Assembly (NCBI GenBank): GCA_934539295.1
Contig: CAKTCN010000013.1
Coordinates: 1 to 64,000, forward strand
Source of the DNA: an uncultured Allosphingosinicella sp.
GTDB lineage: Bacteria; Pseudomonadota; Alphaproteobacteria; Sphingomonadales; Sphingomonadaceae
Reading direction: 5' to 3'
Length of the DNA: 64,000 nucleotides
Position numbers and translations under genes: made by a program. This document shows positions 1-12,038 of this stretch, in pieces (position 1 is the first letter of the stretch; the number at the start of each line of letters is the position of its first letter). The notes under the pieces are model-generated. The model did not search any database. It was not told the DNA's origin and was given only the letters and a program-made list of their open reading frames with translations.

Positions 1-1109
1 CCGCCCGCGAGGTCGTCTACAACCGCGTCGATCCGGACGGCACTAAGGAAGTCACCGTCATCCGTCAGGGCGACGACCGCATCCTCGTTCAGGTGCCCGG
101 TCTCCAGGATCCTGAGGGGTTGAAGACCCTGCTCGGCAAGACCGCGCGGCTCGAGTTCAAGCTTGTCGACCAGACCGCTACGCCGGAGCAACTCGCATCG
201 GGCCGCGCCAGCGTCGGCAGCCAGGTGCTTCCGACCGTCGAAGGCGGCCGCATCGCCGTGCAGCGCCGCGCGATGGTGTCCGGCGATCAGCTGATCGACG
301 CTACGCAGACTTTCGATCCGACGACCAACGCTCCTGCCGTGTCGATCCGTTTCGACAGCACGGGTGGACGCCGCTTCGCCGAGGTGACGCGCGCCAACGT
401 CGGCAAGCCATTCGCGATCATTCTCGACGATGTCGTCATCTCCTATCCCAACATCAACGAGCCGATCCTTGGCGGTCAGGCCCAGATCAGCGGCAGCTAC
501 ACGGTGGAGACCGCCAACGAGCTTGCCGTGCAGTTGCGTTCGGGCAAGCTGCCGGTCGAACTGTCGGTGATCGAGGAGCGGACCGTCGGTCCGGATCTTG
601 GCGCTGATTCGATCCGCCTCGGTGCGATCGCGTCCATCATCGCCACTGCCGCGGTGATCGCCTTCATGCTCGTTACCTATGGCCGCTTCGGTGTTTATGC
701 GACCGTGGCGCTGGTGGTGAACGCCTTCATGATCCTGGGCGTGCTCGCCGTGATGGGATCTGCGCTGACCTTGCCGGGCATCGCCGGCTTCGTGCTGACC
801 ATCGGCGCCGCGGTCGACGCCAACGTGCTGATCAACGAACGCATCCGCGAGGAATTGCGGCGCGGTCGGCGCGTGCTCGATGCGCTGGAAACCGGCTATA
901 AGGAGGCGTCCACCGCCATCTTCGACGCCAACATCACCAACACGATCGCGGCCGTCCTGATGTGGTATTTCGGTTCCGGCCCGGTGCGTGGCTTCGCTGT
1001 GGTGTTGATGATCGGCATTGTAACGTCGGTGTTCACCGCGGTGAACCTGACCCGCATGCTGGTCGCCTTGTGGGCGCGCAAGGCGCGGCCGCGCGAACTC
1101 GTGATCTAA
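1..1109 (+). CDS. secD: Protein translocase subunit SecD, 3' part only
   Basis: This is the C-terminal part of SecD; the reading frame is open from base 3, so the gene starts before the window and 368 residues are visible. SecD pairs with SecF in the inner membrane and uses the proton-motive force to help SecYEG export proteins. The visible part holds the end of the periplasmic P1 region (VRIDRQ-type stretch giving DDRILVQVPG) and the head region. Then come the five C-terminal membrane segments, including the conserved GAAVDANVLINERIREE stretch that carries the transport-coupling Asp. secF follows 9 bases after the stop, the usual secD-secF operon. A start at the GTG at 93 would be only an internal codon. 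Confidence 0.95.
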   Translation, partial: AREVVYNRVDPDGTKEVTVIRQGDDRILVQVPGLQDPEGLKTLLGKTARLEFKLVDQTATPEQLASGRASVGSQVLPTVEGGRIAVQRRAMVSGDQLIDATQTFDPTTNAPAVSIRFDSTGGRRFAEVTRANVGKPFAIILDDVVISYPNINEPILGGQAQISGSYTVETANELAVQLRSGKLPVELSVIEERTVGPDLGADSIRLGAIASIIATAAVIAFMLVTYGRFGVYATVALVVNAFMILGVLAVMGSALTLPGIAGFVLTIGAAVDANVLINERIREELRRGRRVLDALETGYKEASTAIFDANITNTIAAVLMWYFGSGPVRGFAVVLMIGIVTSVFTAVNLTRMLVALWARKARPRELVI

Positions 1110-1118
1110 GGAAGCGCC

Positions 1119-2084
1119 ATGCCGCTGCTGAAACTCATCCCCGACGACACCAACATTGACTTCATGCGCTGGCGCAATGTCGGTTTGATCCTGTCGATCC
1201 TTCTTACGATCGCCTCCGTCGCCCTGGTGGCGGTGCGCGGGCTCAACATGGGCGTCGATTTCGAGGGCGGGCAGATGATCCGCGCCTCGTTCAGCCAGCC
1301 GGTGGATGTCGACGACCTGCGCGACCGGATCAGCGGCCTCGGCTTCGGCGATGCCACCATCCAGGAATTCGGCAGCGCGCGCGAGATCGCGATCCGTACT
1401 GAGCTTCCCGAAAGCGGGGGCGAGGCGGCTGCGAATGCGGCGGCCGAGCGCATCAAGGACACGGTCCTTCAGGTCCGTAGCGATGCCAAGTTCGACGCGG
1501 TCGAGACAGTGTCGGGCAAGGTCTCGGACGAACTCATCCGGTCGGGCGCGCTTGCGATCGGCCTCGCCATGCTCGGCATCGCCATCTACATCTGGGTGCG
1601 GTTCGAATGGCAGTTCGGCGTCGGCGCGCTGACCACGCTCTTCCACGACGTGGCGCTCACGATGGGTTTCTTCTCGCTGACGCAGCTCGAGTTCAACCTG
1701 AACATCGTTGCAGCCATACTGACCATCGTCGGTTACAGCCTCAACGACACGGTCGTGATCTACGACCGTATTCGCGAAAATCTGCGCAAGTACCGCAAGA
1801 TGGAAGTGGTGCCGCTGCTCAACCTGTCGCTCAACGAGACGCTGTCGCGCACCATCGTCACCAGCCTGTCGATCATGATTGCGCTGCTGATCCTGGTGCT
1901 GTTCGGGCCGGACGTGATCTTCGGGCTCACCGCTGCGGTGCTGCTCGGCACCTTTATTGGCACCTATTCGTCCATCTACATCTCGGCGCCCATGCTGGTG
2001 TGGTTGAAGGTCAAGCCAGACAGCTTCGTGCCCAAGGAAGCGAAGACGGGCGAGCGCACCTACACCGAAGGCTACGAACGCTAA
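1119..2084 (+). CDS. secF: Protein translocase subunit SecF
   Basis: SecF is the partner of SecD in the SecDF accessory complex, an RND-type inner-membrane protein that promotes the late steps of Sec export. The 321-residue length fits the family. Residues 18-40 form the first membrane segment, followed by a periplasmic domain starting at the conserved GVDFEGGQM. The remaining five membrane segments are clustered at about 135-300. The motif GYSLNDTVVIYDRIREN near residue 205 is the SecF signature. An AAGGAAG ribosome site lies 5 bases before the ATG. It is co-transcribed with secD, and the next gene begins 2 bases after the stop. Confidence 0.96.
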   Translation: MPLLKLIPDDTNIDFMRWRNVGLILSILLTIASVALVAVRGLNMGVDFEGGQMIRASFSQPVDVDDLRDRISGLGFGDATIQEFGSAREIAIRTELPESGGEAAANAAAERIKDTVLQVRSDAKFDAVETVSGKVSDELIRSGALAIGLAMLGIAIYIWVRFEWQFGVGALTTLFHDVALTMGFFSLTQLEFNLNIVAAILTIVGYSLNDTVVIYDRIRENLRKYRKMEVVPLLNLSLNETLSRTIVTSLSIMIALLILVLFGPDVIFGLTAAVLLGTFIGTYSSIYISAPMLVWLKVKPDSFVPKEAKTGERTYTEGYER

Positions 2085-2085
2085 G

Positions 2086-2463
2086 GTGGCGCCGCGTTTC
2101 GATCGTGATCCCAATGCGTCCGGCCCTCTGGTACAGGGCTTTGCGGCTGGCGGCTTCGTGGTCGATGGCGGGGTCTATCCGGGCCTGCTGCTGACGCCCA
2201 AGCGAGCCGATCTGTGGACGCCGCCCTCACTTGGCGAACTGGCCGCGGAGGATCTCGCGTCCCTCCTCGACCTCGATCCCCTGCCCGAGTTCCTGCTGCT
2301 GGGCACCGGGGTCACTATGGCCTTTCCGCCCCGTGCATTCGTCAGGGCGCTGGAGGCGCGGGGCGTCGGGGTTGAGTCGATGGACAGCCGCGCTGCCGCG
2401 CGCACCTGGGGCATGTTGCGGAGCGAGGGCCGTTGGATCGCGGCCGCGCTGATGCCGCTATGA
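2086..2463 (+). CDS. Mth938-like domain protein (DUF498 family)
   Basis: This is a 125-residue soluble protein of the Mth938-like family, whose biochemical role is not established. Recognition rests on the pattern FVVDGGVYPGLLL, then LLLGTG, then GVGVESMDSRAAARTWG, where the last part is the family's C-terminal signature. The GTG start overlaps the region directly after the secF stop (TAAGGTG), so translation is probably coupled to secF. In alphaproteobacteria this family commonly sits directly behind secDF, which supports the call. No membrane segment or signal peptide is visible. Confidence 0.75.
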   Translation: MAPRFDRDPNASGPLVQGFAAGGFVVDGGVYPGLLLTPKRADLWTPPSLGELAAEDLASLLDLDPLPEFLLLGTGVTMAFPPRAFVRALEARGVGVESMDSRAAARTWGMLRSEGRWIAAALMPL

Positions 2464-2543
2464 CGCCATTAAACCAGCGTTCAGCCACGCTACGCTCTTG
2501 TTGCATCACTTCGCTTGGACTTGATCCAAGCCTCAGCTAAGAA

Positions 2544-3344
2544 ATGCTCATGCTTCGCAACATGCCCCGTCCCGTCGCCGCAATCATGCTGGCTGCAACC
2601 TTTCTGACCCTTCCTGCCTGCGCAAGCCTTGGGGGAGGGGGTGGGGGTGCCGCCGATACCCAATATGTCGCGCGGGACGTCAACACGCTGTACACCAGCG
2701 CCAAGGACCGGCTCGATCGCGGTGAATATACGATCGCGGCCGCCTTGTTCGACGAGGTCGAGCGGCAGCATCCTTATTCGGTGTGGGCACGCCGGGCGCA
2801 GCTGATGAGCGCGTTCAGCTATTATGCTGCGCGCGATTACGACAAGTCGATCGAATCGGCCCGCCGTTTCCTGTCGATCCATCCGGGCAACCGCGACGCA
2901 CCTTATGCTTATTACCTGATCGCGCTCTCCAATTACGAGCAGATCACCGACATCGAGCGCGATCAGAGCCAGACGCAAGCCGCGCTCAATGCGTTGGGCG
3001 AGGTCGTGCGACGTTACCCCACCACCCGCTATGCCGCGGACGCGCGCCTCAAGGTCGATCTCGTGCGCGATCACCTTGCCGGCAAGGAAATGGAAATCGG
3101 CCGTTTCTACCAGAGCCGCGGCCAGATGCTCGCCGCCACCACGCGCTTCCGCACGGTAGTGGACGAGTATCAGACCACCAGCCACACGCCCGAAGCGCTG
3201 CTGCGCCTGACCGAGACCTATCTGGCGCTCGGCATCAAGGAAGAGGCACGTAGGTCCGCCGCGGTGCTTGGGGCCAATTACCCTAACACGAAATGGTATA
3301 ATCGGGCCTACGAACTGGTGCAAAGGCACGCGCCTGCGGCCTGA
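2544..3344 (+). CDS. bamD: Outer membrane assembly lipoprotein BamD
   Basis: BamD is an essential lipoprotein of the BAM complex that inserts beta-barrel proteins into the outer membrane. The 266-residue product has a lipoprotein signal ending in the lipobox LPAC (Cys26), followed by a Gly-rich linker. TPR-like helical repeats then follow from about residue 45, with typical text such as YTIAAALFDEVERQHPYS and GNRDAPYAYYLIALSNY. The family is the YfiO/ComL type. Two in-frame ATGs (2544 and 2550) could start it; both leave an intact signal. It stands alone between the secDF group and recN. Confidence 0.93.
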   Translation: MLMLRNMPRPVAAIMLAATFLTLPACASLGGGGGGAADTQYVARDVNTLYTSAKDRLDRGEYTIAAALFDEVERQHPYSVWARRAQLMSAFSYYAARDYDKSIESARRFLSIHPGNRDAPYAYYLIALSNYEQITDIERDQSQTQAALNALGEVVRRYPTTRYAADARLKVDLVRDHLAGKEMEIGRFYQSRGQMLAATTRFRTVVDEYQTTSHTPEALLRLTETYLALGIKEEARRSAAVLGANYPNTKWYNRAYELVQRHAPAA

Positions 3345-3425
3345 ACGCCGTTCCCCGTTTCCGATCGCGCATGAATGCCTTAAGGGCGTGATCATGCGCT
3401 GGGGCACAAGGGACATCTCAAACCC

Positions 3426-7162
<3,737 letters not shown>

Positions 7163-7259
7163 AGCCGTGCAGCGTCCGTGCCATGGCGCGGGCCTTCCCA
7201 AAGCCTTGCTGCGTTGAGGAACTGACCCTGGATCGAAGCCGGGGCGACGGAGAGTGACA

Positions 7260-8120
7260 ATGAGTGCTGAGGCCAGCCTGACGCGCCCCGAGGGTGCAGC
7301 CGCCGACTGGACGGTGCCGCAGGAGTGGGACCACTTCTCTGACGACGAGCATGCGGTCTGGGACCTCTTGTTCGATCGGCAATCTAAGCTGCTGCCCGGC
7401 CGCGCGTCGGAGGCATGGCTGCGCGGACTCGACGTGCTGAAGCTGTCGAAGCCCGGTATACCGGATTTCGACGAATTGTCGGAGCGGCTGATGAACGCCA
7501 CCGGCTGGCAGGTCGTGGCCGTGCCGGGGCTCGTGCCGGACCACGTCTTTTTTGAACATATGGCAAATCGCCGCTTCGTCGCGGGCAACTTCATCCGCGG
7601 CCGCGACCAGCTCGATTACCTGCAGGAGCCCGACGTCTTCCACGACGTGTTCGGGCATGTGCCGATGCTCGCCGATCCGGTGTTCGCGGATTATGCGCAA
7701 GCTTATGGTGAAGGGGGGTTGCGCGCAATGGAGCATGGCGCCATCGACAAGCTGTCCCGACTATATTGGTATACGGTCGAATTCGGCTTGGTCGAGGAGG
7801 CGGACGGGCTTCGCATCTACGGATCCGGGATCGTGTCGAGCAAGGGCGAAAGCATCTTCGCGCTCGATGATCCCAGCCCGAACCGTATCGGGTTCGACCT
7901 GGCCCGCGTTATGCGCACCCGCTACCGAATCGACGACTATCAGCAGAGCTATTTCGTCATCCCGAGCTTCGAGGCGCTGCTGCGCACGACACTGGAGACA
8001 GACTTCGCGCCGCTTTATGCGGAGCTGGCGCAGTTGGAAGAGCTCGAGCCGGCCGACCTGCTGCCGGAAGACCGGCTGTTCACGCGCGGGACCCAGGATT
8101 ACGCCCGGTCCCGCGCCTGA
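7260..8120 (+). CDS. phhA: Phenylalanine 4-monooxygenase
   Basis: This pterin- and iron-dependent enzyme hydroxylates phenylalanine to tyrosine, the first step of aerobic phenylalanine breakdown. The 286-residue length fits the monomeric bacterial form. The iron ligands are visible as the two histidines of FHDVFGHVPML and the glutamate in GLVEEADGLRIYG. I prefer the ATG at 7260 over the in-frame GTG at 7254, because the GGAGAG ribosome site is about 6 bases before the ATG and abuts the GTG. No tyrosine-catabolism gene or phhB lies next to it. Its stop faces the broken exbD gene 3 bases away. Confidence 0.93.
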   Translation: MSAEASLTRPEGAAADWTVPQEWDHFSDDEHAVWDLLFDRQSKLLPGRASEAWLRGLDVLKLSKPGIPDFDELSERLMNATGWQVVAVPGLVPDHVFFEHMANRRFVAGNFIRGRDQLDYLQEPDVFHDVFGHVPMLADPVFADYAQAYGEGGLRAMEHGAIDKLSRLYWYTVEFGLVEEADGLRIYGSGIVSSKGESIFALDDPSPNRIGFDLARVMRTRYRIDDYQQSYFVIPSFEALLRTTLETDFAPLYAELAQLEELEPADLLPEDRLFTRGTQDYARSRA

Positions 8121-8122
8121 CC

Positions 8123-8569
8123 TTATCGGATCGCCGTCACGAACTCGGCATTCCCGATCATGCCCAGCCGTTCGATCCCGGCCTTCTGCACGCTGGCGAG
8201 AACCTGGTCGAACCGTTCTTAAGGCGCGGCCCCGTCCGTACGCATGTGAAGCTCCGCATCGGGCTCTGCCTTGAGCGCCTGAAGCCTCGCCGCAAGATCG
8301 GCATCGCTTACTGCCGCGCCGTCCCACGCCAGTGTTCCCGCGGCGCTGAGGTCCAGCCGATGTACCACCGGATCGCCTCGCACGGCGGTAGGGCCGGGCT
8401 GCGGGAGCTCCAGCGGCACCTTGTGGGTGCTGACAGGAATGGTGACGATGAACATGATGAGCAGAACCAGCATGATGTCGATCAGCGGTGTCGTGTTGAG
8501 GTCCGGCGCAGGCAAGTGCGCGTCCGAGGTGAGGGTAGAGGAACCGAATGCATGGACTTTGCGGCGCAT
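8123..8569 (-). pseudogene. ExbD/TolR-type biopolymer transport gene with an in-frame stop
   Basis: The family drives TonB-dependent outer-membrane transport together with ExbB, using proton flow. The start at 8569 is set by a perfect AGGAGG 7 bases upstream. The product begins MRRKVHAF and contains the diagnostic NTTPLIDIMLVLLIMF membrane segment with its key Asp. The frame ends early at a TAA (8219-8221) after 116 residues. Translation in the same frame continues for 31 more codons that read as a normal ExbD C terminus (FDQVLASVQKAGIERLGMIG) before a second TAA at 8123-8125. The stop occupies a position where relatives usually carry Tyr (A-x-YE-x-F). No exbB or tonB is adjacent. A truncated but partly functional protein, or a sequencing error, are alternatives. 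Confidence 0.8.
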
Positions 8570-8669
8570 GGCAGGACCTCCTCTTCGTTCTTGTGCAAGA
8601 TCACATAACATGGCGGGTGCTGCAGGCGTTCCTGTCCTGGGCATGAACCGCACGTAGTTTCGGGTTCAT

Positions 8670-8695
8670 GCAACAGGGCGCATGATGTGCTCGTT
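8670..8695 (+). promoter_or_regulatory. Possible EcfG-type stress promoter (one mismatch)
   Basis: The sequence reads GCAAC, 17 bases, CGTT, one base off the EcfG consensus GGAAC-N16/17-CGTT. It lies about 57 bases before the start of the small secreted Arg-rich protein at 8752. The same GCAAC variant occurs upstream of the small protein at 27055. This is pattern matching only. Confidence 0.35.
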
Positions 8696-8751
8696 CAACA
8701 TGCATGGCCGCCCAGGTTGCGTATCGGGCGGCCGAGTTTGGGAGAGTGAGT

Positions 8752-9066
8752 ATGCGTAAGCTTATTCTTGCCGTCGCCGCACTCGGCATCATGGGCGTTG
8801 CCGCGCCCGCAAGTGCACAGAGCCGCAGCGACTATCGTGAGTTCCAGCGGGATTATCGCTCCGTGCAGCGCGACTGCGAGCGCGATCTGCGCAGGGCAGA
8901 TAACCGCCGCGAGTATCGCCGGGAGCAACGTGACTGCCAGCGTGACCTCCGCGAAGTGCGACGTGAATTCCGCGAAGACGTGCGGGACGATCGCCGCCGC
9001 TGGAGCGACAATCGTCGGTGGAACAACGGCCGCTATTGGGATGGCCGTCGCTGGCGCAACCGCTAA
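8752..9066 (+). CDS. Small secreted Arg-rich repetitive protein
   Basis: I do not recognise a named family. The 104-residue product has a clean signal peptide (MRKLILAVAALGIMG, cleavage after ASA). The mature part is a strongly basic, acidic-interrupted helix with repeats of the type Arg-Asp-Cys-x-Arg-Asp-Leu-Arg (CERDLRRAD and CQRDLREVR), then an Asn/Trp/Gly/Arg tail (RRWNNGRYWDGRRWRNR). The two cysteines sit in equivalent repeat positions. I chose the ATG at 8752 because it begins the signal peptide; the longer frame from 8704 would place 16 extra residues in front. It is likely a periplasmic or surface protein, perhaps stress-related given the possible EcfG site upstream. Confidence 0.7.
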   Translation: MRKLILAVAALGIMGVAAPASAQSRSDYREFQRDYRSVQRDCERDLRRADNRREYRREQRDCQRDLREVRREFREDVRDDRRRWSDNRRWNNGRYWDGRRWRNR

Positions 9067-9148
9067 GCCGCCATTCGGCCTGGGCGCGTTTCAGGGCTGC
9101 ACGCCCTGTCATATTGTCCCTCCGCGCCCGGGCCGGATACTCGCTTGA

Positions 9149-9472
9149 TCAGCGCGGCACCTGCAATGCGTCGCCGGCGCCTGGATCGACCGGAGAGGGT
9201 CTCAACCCGCTCGCGCCTTCGCGCGCCTGACCTGCCGTGCCGCGGGCTTCCGATTCGTCGATGATGTTCTTTGCAAGATCCGCACGCCCCTCCGGCGTGT
9301 TCGGGTTGCCGCTCGCGTTCAACTGCGCGTTTGCGGCGATATCCTCCGCCCGATCGACGCTTGCATTGATCGCGGTTGCCGAAGCGCTTTCATCCGCCGG
9401 CGGCGTTGGATCGTCGCTGCCGCCGCATGCTGCCAGGATCAGCAGGGGTGTAAGCAGGACCATTCGCATCAT
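9149..9472 (-). CDS. Small predicted lipoprotein
   Basis: This is a 107-residue hypothetical protein. It begins MMRMVLLTPLLILAACGGS, a short lipoprotein signal with lipobox LAAC and Cys16. The mature part is hydrophilic, Ala/Asn/Asp-rich and probably disordered, with text such as INASVDRAEDIAANAQL and TPEGRADLAKNIIDESEARG. A GGGAAGG ribosome site lies about 8 bases before the ATG pair. Upstream on the same strand, GGAAC-N17-CGTA (one base off the EcfG consensus) occurs near 9510-9535. Function unknown; I expect an envelope location. Confidence 0.6.
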   Translation of the reverse strand: MMRMVLLTPLLILAACGGSDDPTPPADESASATAINASVDRAEDIAANAQLNASGNPNTPEGRADLAKNIIDESEARGTAGQAREGASGLRPSPVDPGAGDALQVPR

Positions 9473-9754
9473 TTTAGAGCCTTCCCAGCATCTTGAACGC
9501 CATGTGGCTGTGCTACGCCGCGCCGGGTTCCATGGTTCCACGATGCAGCGGGAACAGCATGCGAAATATCTGGCGAGTGTTGCCTTTCGGTTCGTCGCGG
9601 TCAGGAAACGGCTCACCGCCGGGCTTTTCGACGGTTCTTTTCTCCCTGCAGCACTAATCGTAACGGTCGCGGTCACGTTCGTTGTATTCCATTCATGAAA
9701 CCCTTCCGGCTTTCTCCGCGTTTTCGGGAAAATCGAGTTTGAAGGGAGCCACTT

Positions 9755-10024
9755 ATGGCTACGAACATCCTGGAAGCACGCGGCGGCTGCATTGTCCCCA
9801 AGGCCCATGAGCGCGGCTACCACATCGTGTATCGCGAACAGCAGACCAACTACTGCCCGGGTTGCGGCCACACGCACTGGTATATTGGCCGGCTGATGGC
9901 AGAATGCGCCTTTTGCCAGACAGCGCTTCCGCTGGAGAACGCGCCCATGATCGGCGGCAACCAGATGATCCGCACCGTGCGGCGCAGGCCGGTCGATCAG
10001 GAAGATCATGTGCTCGCCGCCTGA
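9755..10024 (+). CDS. Small zinc-ribbon protein of unknown function
   Basis: The 89-residue soluble protein contains two Cys pairs, CPGCG and CAFC, about 20 residues apart, which form a likely four-Cys zinc ribbon. The residues between include HTHWYIGRLMAE. I do not recognise a named family. The ATG at 9755 has a good ribosome site (GAAGGGAG) 7 bases upstream. It stands alone, followed by a hairpin at 10077-10109 that may end its transcript. Proteins of this kind often act as small nucleic-acid or protein-binding modules, but nothing here shows a substrate. Confidence 0.6.
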   Translation: MATNILEARGGCIVPKAHERGYHIVYREQQTNYCPGCGHTHWYIGRLMAECAFCQTALPLENAPMIGGNQMIRTVRRRPVDQEDHVLAA

Positions 10025-10076
10025 TTGGCTGTTCCTGTGCTAGGCTATCCCATCTGATGGGTGAGTAAGCGTATCC

Positions 10077-10109
10077 GGTGCCGGCTTCGTCAGCGATGAG
10101 GCCGGCACC
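10077..10109 (+). terminator. Hairpin, probable terminator without T-run
   Basis: A perfect 9-bp stem GGTGCCGGC / GCCGGCACC encloses a 15-base loop downstream of the zinc-ribbon gene. No T tract follows, so it could instead be a processing or repeat hairpin. Confidence 0.4.
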
Positions 10110-10158
10110 GCCATGTTCCGGCCCTTCCAAGCGACGCCCGGCCGCCCTACACGGCGTA

Positions 10159-10941
10159 ATGCTCATCACTGCCTTGCTGCTTGCCGGCCGCCGCCCAGGT
10201 ATCGATCCGCTCGCCCAGCATGCCGGTGTCGAGGACAAGGTACTGATCCCGGTAGCCGGTGAGCCGATGCTGTCGCGCACCGCCCGGGCGCTGCTCGATC
10301 ACCCTGCCATCGTACAACTCGTCATCCTGTCCCAGGAAGGGGAAGCGCTCGCCCGGCATGCAGGCACTGCCTGGCTGAGCGAGGACAAGCGGGTGGTGTT
10401 CGAAACCGCCGGCGATTCGGTCAGCGGCGCAGTGTCGGCCGCGATCAGCCATCGAGAAGGTTTCCCCTTCCTGGTCGCGACTGCCGACGATGCGCTGCTG
10501 GATCGCCGCAAGCTCGATGCCTTCATCGAAGGCGCGCGTGTGGCCGATCTGGCCGTAGCGCTTGTAGAGCGGCGCACGCTGCTCGCCGCCTACCCCGGGT
10601 CGCGCCGAACCTGGCTCAAATTCCGCGGCGGTGCCTATTCCGGGGCGAACCTGTTCTGGCTCGGCGGCGCCAAGGTCCTGCCGGTCATCGACATATGGCG
10701 TCGGATCGAACAGGACCGGAAGAAGGGGCGGGCGGTGATCGGTGCCTTCGGTCCGCTTATGCTGGCGGCGGTTGCGCTCCGCCTGCTCAGCTTGCGACAG
10801 GCGATCGCGCGGGTTGGCAGGCGCCATGGCCTCGTCGCCAGGCCTGTGGTGCTCGACATTGCCGAGGCGTGCATCGACGTCGACAAGCCAGACGACCTTG
10901 TTCAGGTGGAACAGATCCTCGCAGCACGCGAGTCTGCTTAA
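10159..10941 (+). CDS. Nucleotidyltransferase family protein (MobA-like fold)
   Basis: The 260-residue protein has the NTP-transferase nucleotide-binding start MLITALLLAGRRPG, a lysine in EDKVLIPVAGEPML, and a metal-site Asp pattern in LVATADDALL, with DVDKPDDL near the C terminus. It probably activates a sugar, polyol or similar phosphate with CTP or another NTP. It faces the GT4 glycosyltransferase of the adjacent surface-polymer operon (stops 5 bases apart), which suggests it makes an activated precursor for that polymer. The ATG at 10159 begins the conserved core. No strong ribosome site precedes it, and a longer frame from 10078 is possible. The substrate cannot be read from the sequence. 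Confidence 0.7.
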   Translation: MLITALLLAGRRPGIDPLAQHAGVEDKVLIPVAGEPMLSRTARALLDHPAIVQLVILSQEGEALARHAGTAWLSEDKRVVFETAGDSVSGAVSAAISHREGFPFLVATADDALLDRRKLDAFIEGARVADLAVALVERRTLLAAYPGSRRTWLKFRGGAYSGANLFWLGGAKVLPVIDIWRRIEQDRKKGRAVIGAFGPLMLAAVALRLLSLRQAIARVGRRHGLVARPVVLDIAEACIDVDKPDDLVQVEQILAARESA

Positions 10942-10946
10942 AGCGG

Positions 10947-12038
10947 CTAGTCGCCGACCACCTTGCGGCAATGCGCCTGCCAGTTGAACAGGCGTGTGGC
11001 ACGTGAAGCCGCCCGCTCACCCATGGCTTGGCGGGCGACTGGATCGGCGAGCAGGGTGGCAAGCGCCGCCTCGATCGCGATATCGTCACGGCCTTCCACG
11101 ACCAGGCCGGCACCTTCGTCCACCAGCTCGGCCGACCCGCCCTCACGGCCGACGATGCACGCTGCGCCCGCCGCCATGGCGTCTGCAATGGCAATGCCGA
11201 AGCCCTCGAAGTCGCGCCCGTCCTCCAGTGCGACCTGCGGGTGCATGAAGATGTCGGCGTCGGCGTAAAGCTGCATCGCGTCGAAATCGGAGACAAAGCC
11301 CGCAAGTGTCACGCGGTCGCCCAGGCCTGCTGCCTCAATCTGCCCAGCGATGATGTCGCGGTCCGGGCCACGTCCGGCGATGGTGTAGTGGAAGCGATGG
11401 CCGCGCGCGGCGCACGCGGCCGCAGCACGCACCGCCGCGGCCACATTCTTCCGCGGCTCCAGCCGACACAACGTGAAGATGCGCGGGATCGAATTCCCGC
11501 GCGCCGTTGGCGCATGGTCGTTCGGACTGATGCCGTTCCACGCGACGACAATCCTATCCGCAGTCTGCGGAACACGATCGACCAGTTGCGAGCGCGTATA
11601 GTGACTGACGGCGACTACGCGCTCCGCCTTGAGCAGCACGCGCCGCATCACCGACGCGCCAGCGCCCTTCATGCGGGACATCTCGCGCCCATGGACCGTG
11701 ACGCGGTAAGGAAGACCAGCCAGTAAGGGCAGCAATCCTGTCCGCCAGGTCGTGGCATGGATGAAGTCGGGGCGGGAGCCGCCGCGTAGTTGCCCGCGCA
11801 TCTCCTTGAGCAGGCGCAGGGGGATCGTGACGCTCTTGCCGGGCCCGACGTCGATCACATCGAGGCCGCCTACCACTGCTCTTCGCGGGCCTGCCGAGGT
11901 CTGGGTGAACACTGTCACCACTGCCCCCAGCGCCGCATATCCCTCGGCTACGCCGCGTGCGTAGGTCTGCATGCCGCCCTCGTCCGGCGAGTAGCCCTTG
12001 GCCATGACCCAGATGCGCCGGCCTTTTAGTTCGCTCAT
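10947..12038 (-). CDS. Glycosyltransferase family 4 protein
   Basis: This 363-residue GT-B glycosyltransferase shows an N-terminal Rossmann start, RRIWVMAKGYSPDEGGMQTYARG. The C-terminal donor-binding half has RLEPRKNVAAAVRAAA and the family's E-x7-E region near ALEDGRDFEGFGIAIADAMAAG. It transfers an activated sugar during polysaccharide or lipid-linked oligosaccharide assembly in the cytoplasm. It is the last gene of a three-gene minus-strand operon (polymer transferase, flippase, GT4). Its start overlaps the flippase stop by 4 bases (12035-12038), giving translational coupling. I set the start at MSELKGRR; the frame upstream lies inside the flippase gene. Confidence 0.85.
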   Translation of the reverse strand: MSELKGRRIWVMAKGYSPDEGGMQTYARGVAEGYAALGAVVTVFTQTSAGPRRAVVGGLDVIDVGPGKSVTIPLRLLKEMRGQLRGGSRPDFIHATTWRTGLLPLLAGLPYRVTVHGREMSRMKGAGASVMRRVLLKAERVVAVSHYTRSQLVDRVPQTADRIVVAWNGISPNDHAPTARGNSIPRIFTLCRLEPRKNVAAAVRAAAACAARGHRFHYTIAGRGPDRDIIAGQIEAAGLGDRVTLAGFVSDFDAMQLYADADIFMHPQVALEDGRDFEGFGIAIADAMAAGAACIVGREGGSAELVDEGAGLVVEGRDDIAIEAALATLLADPVARQAMGERAASRATRLFNWQAHCRKVVGD

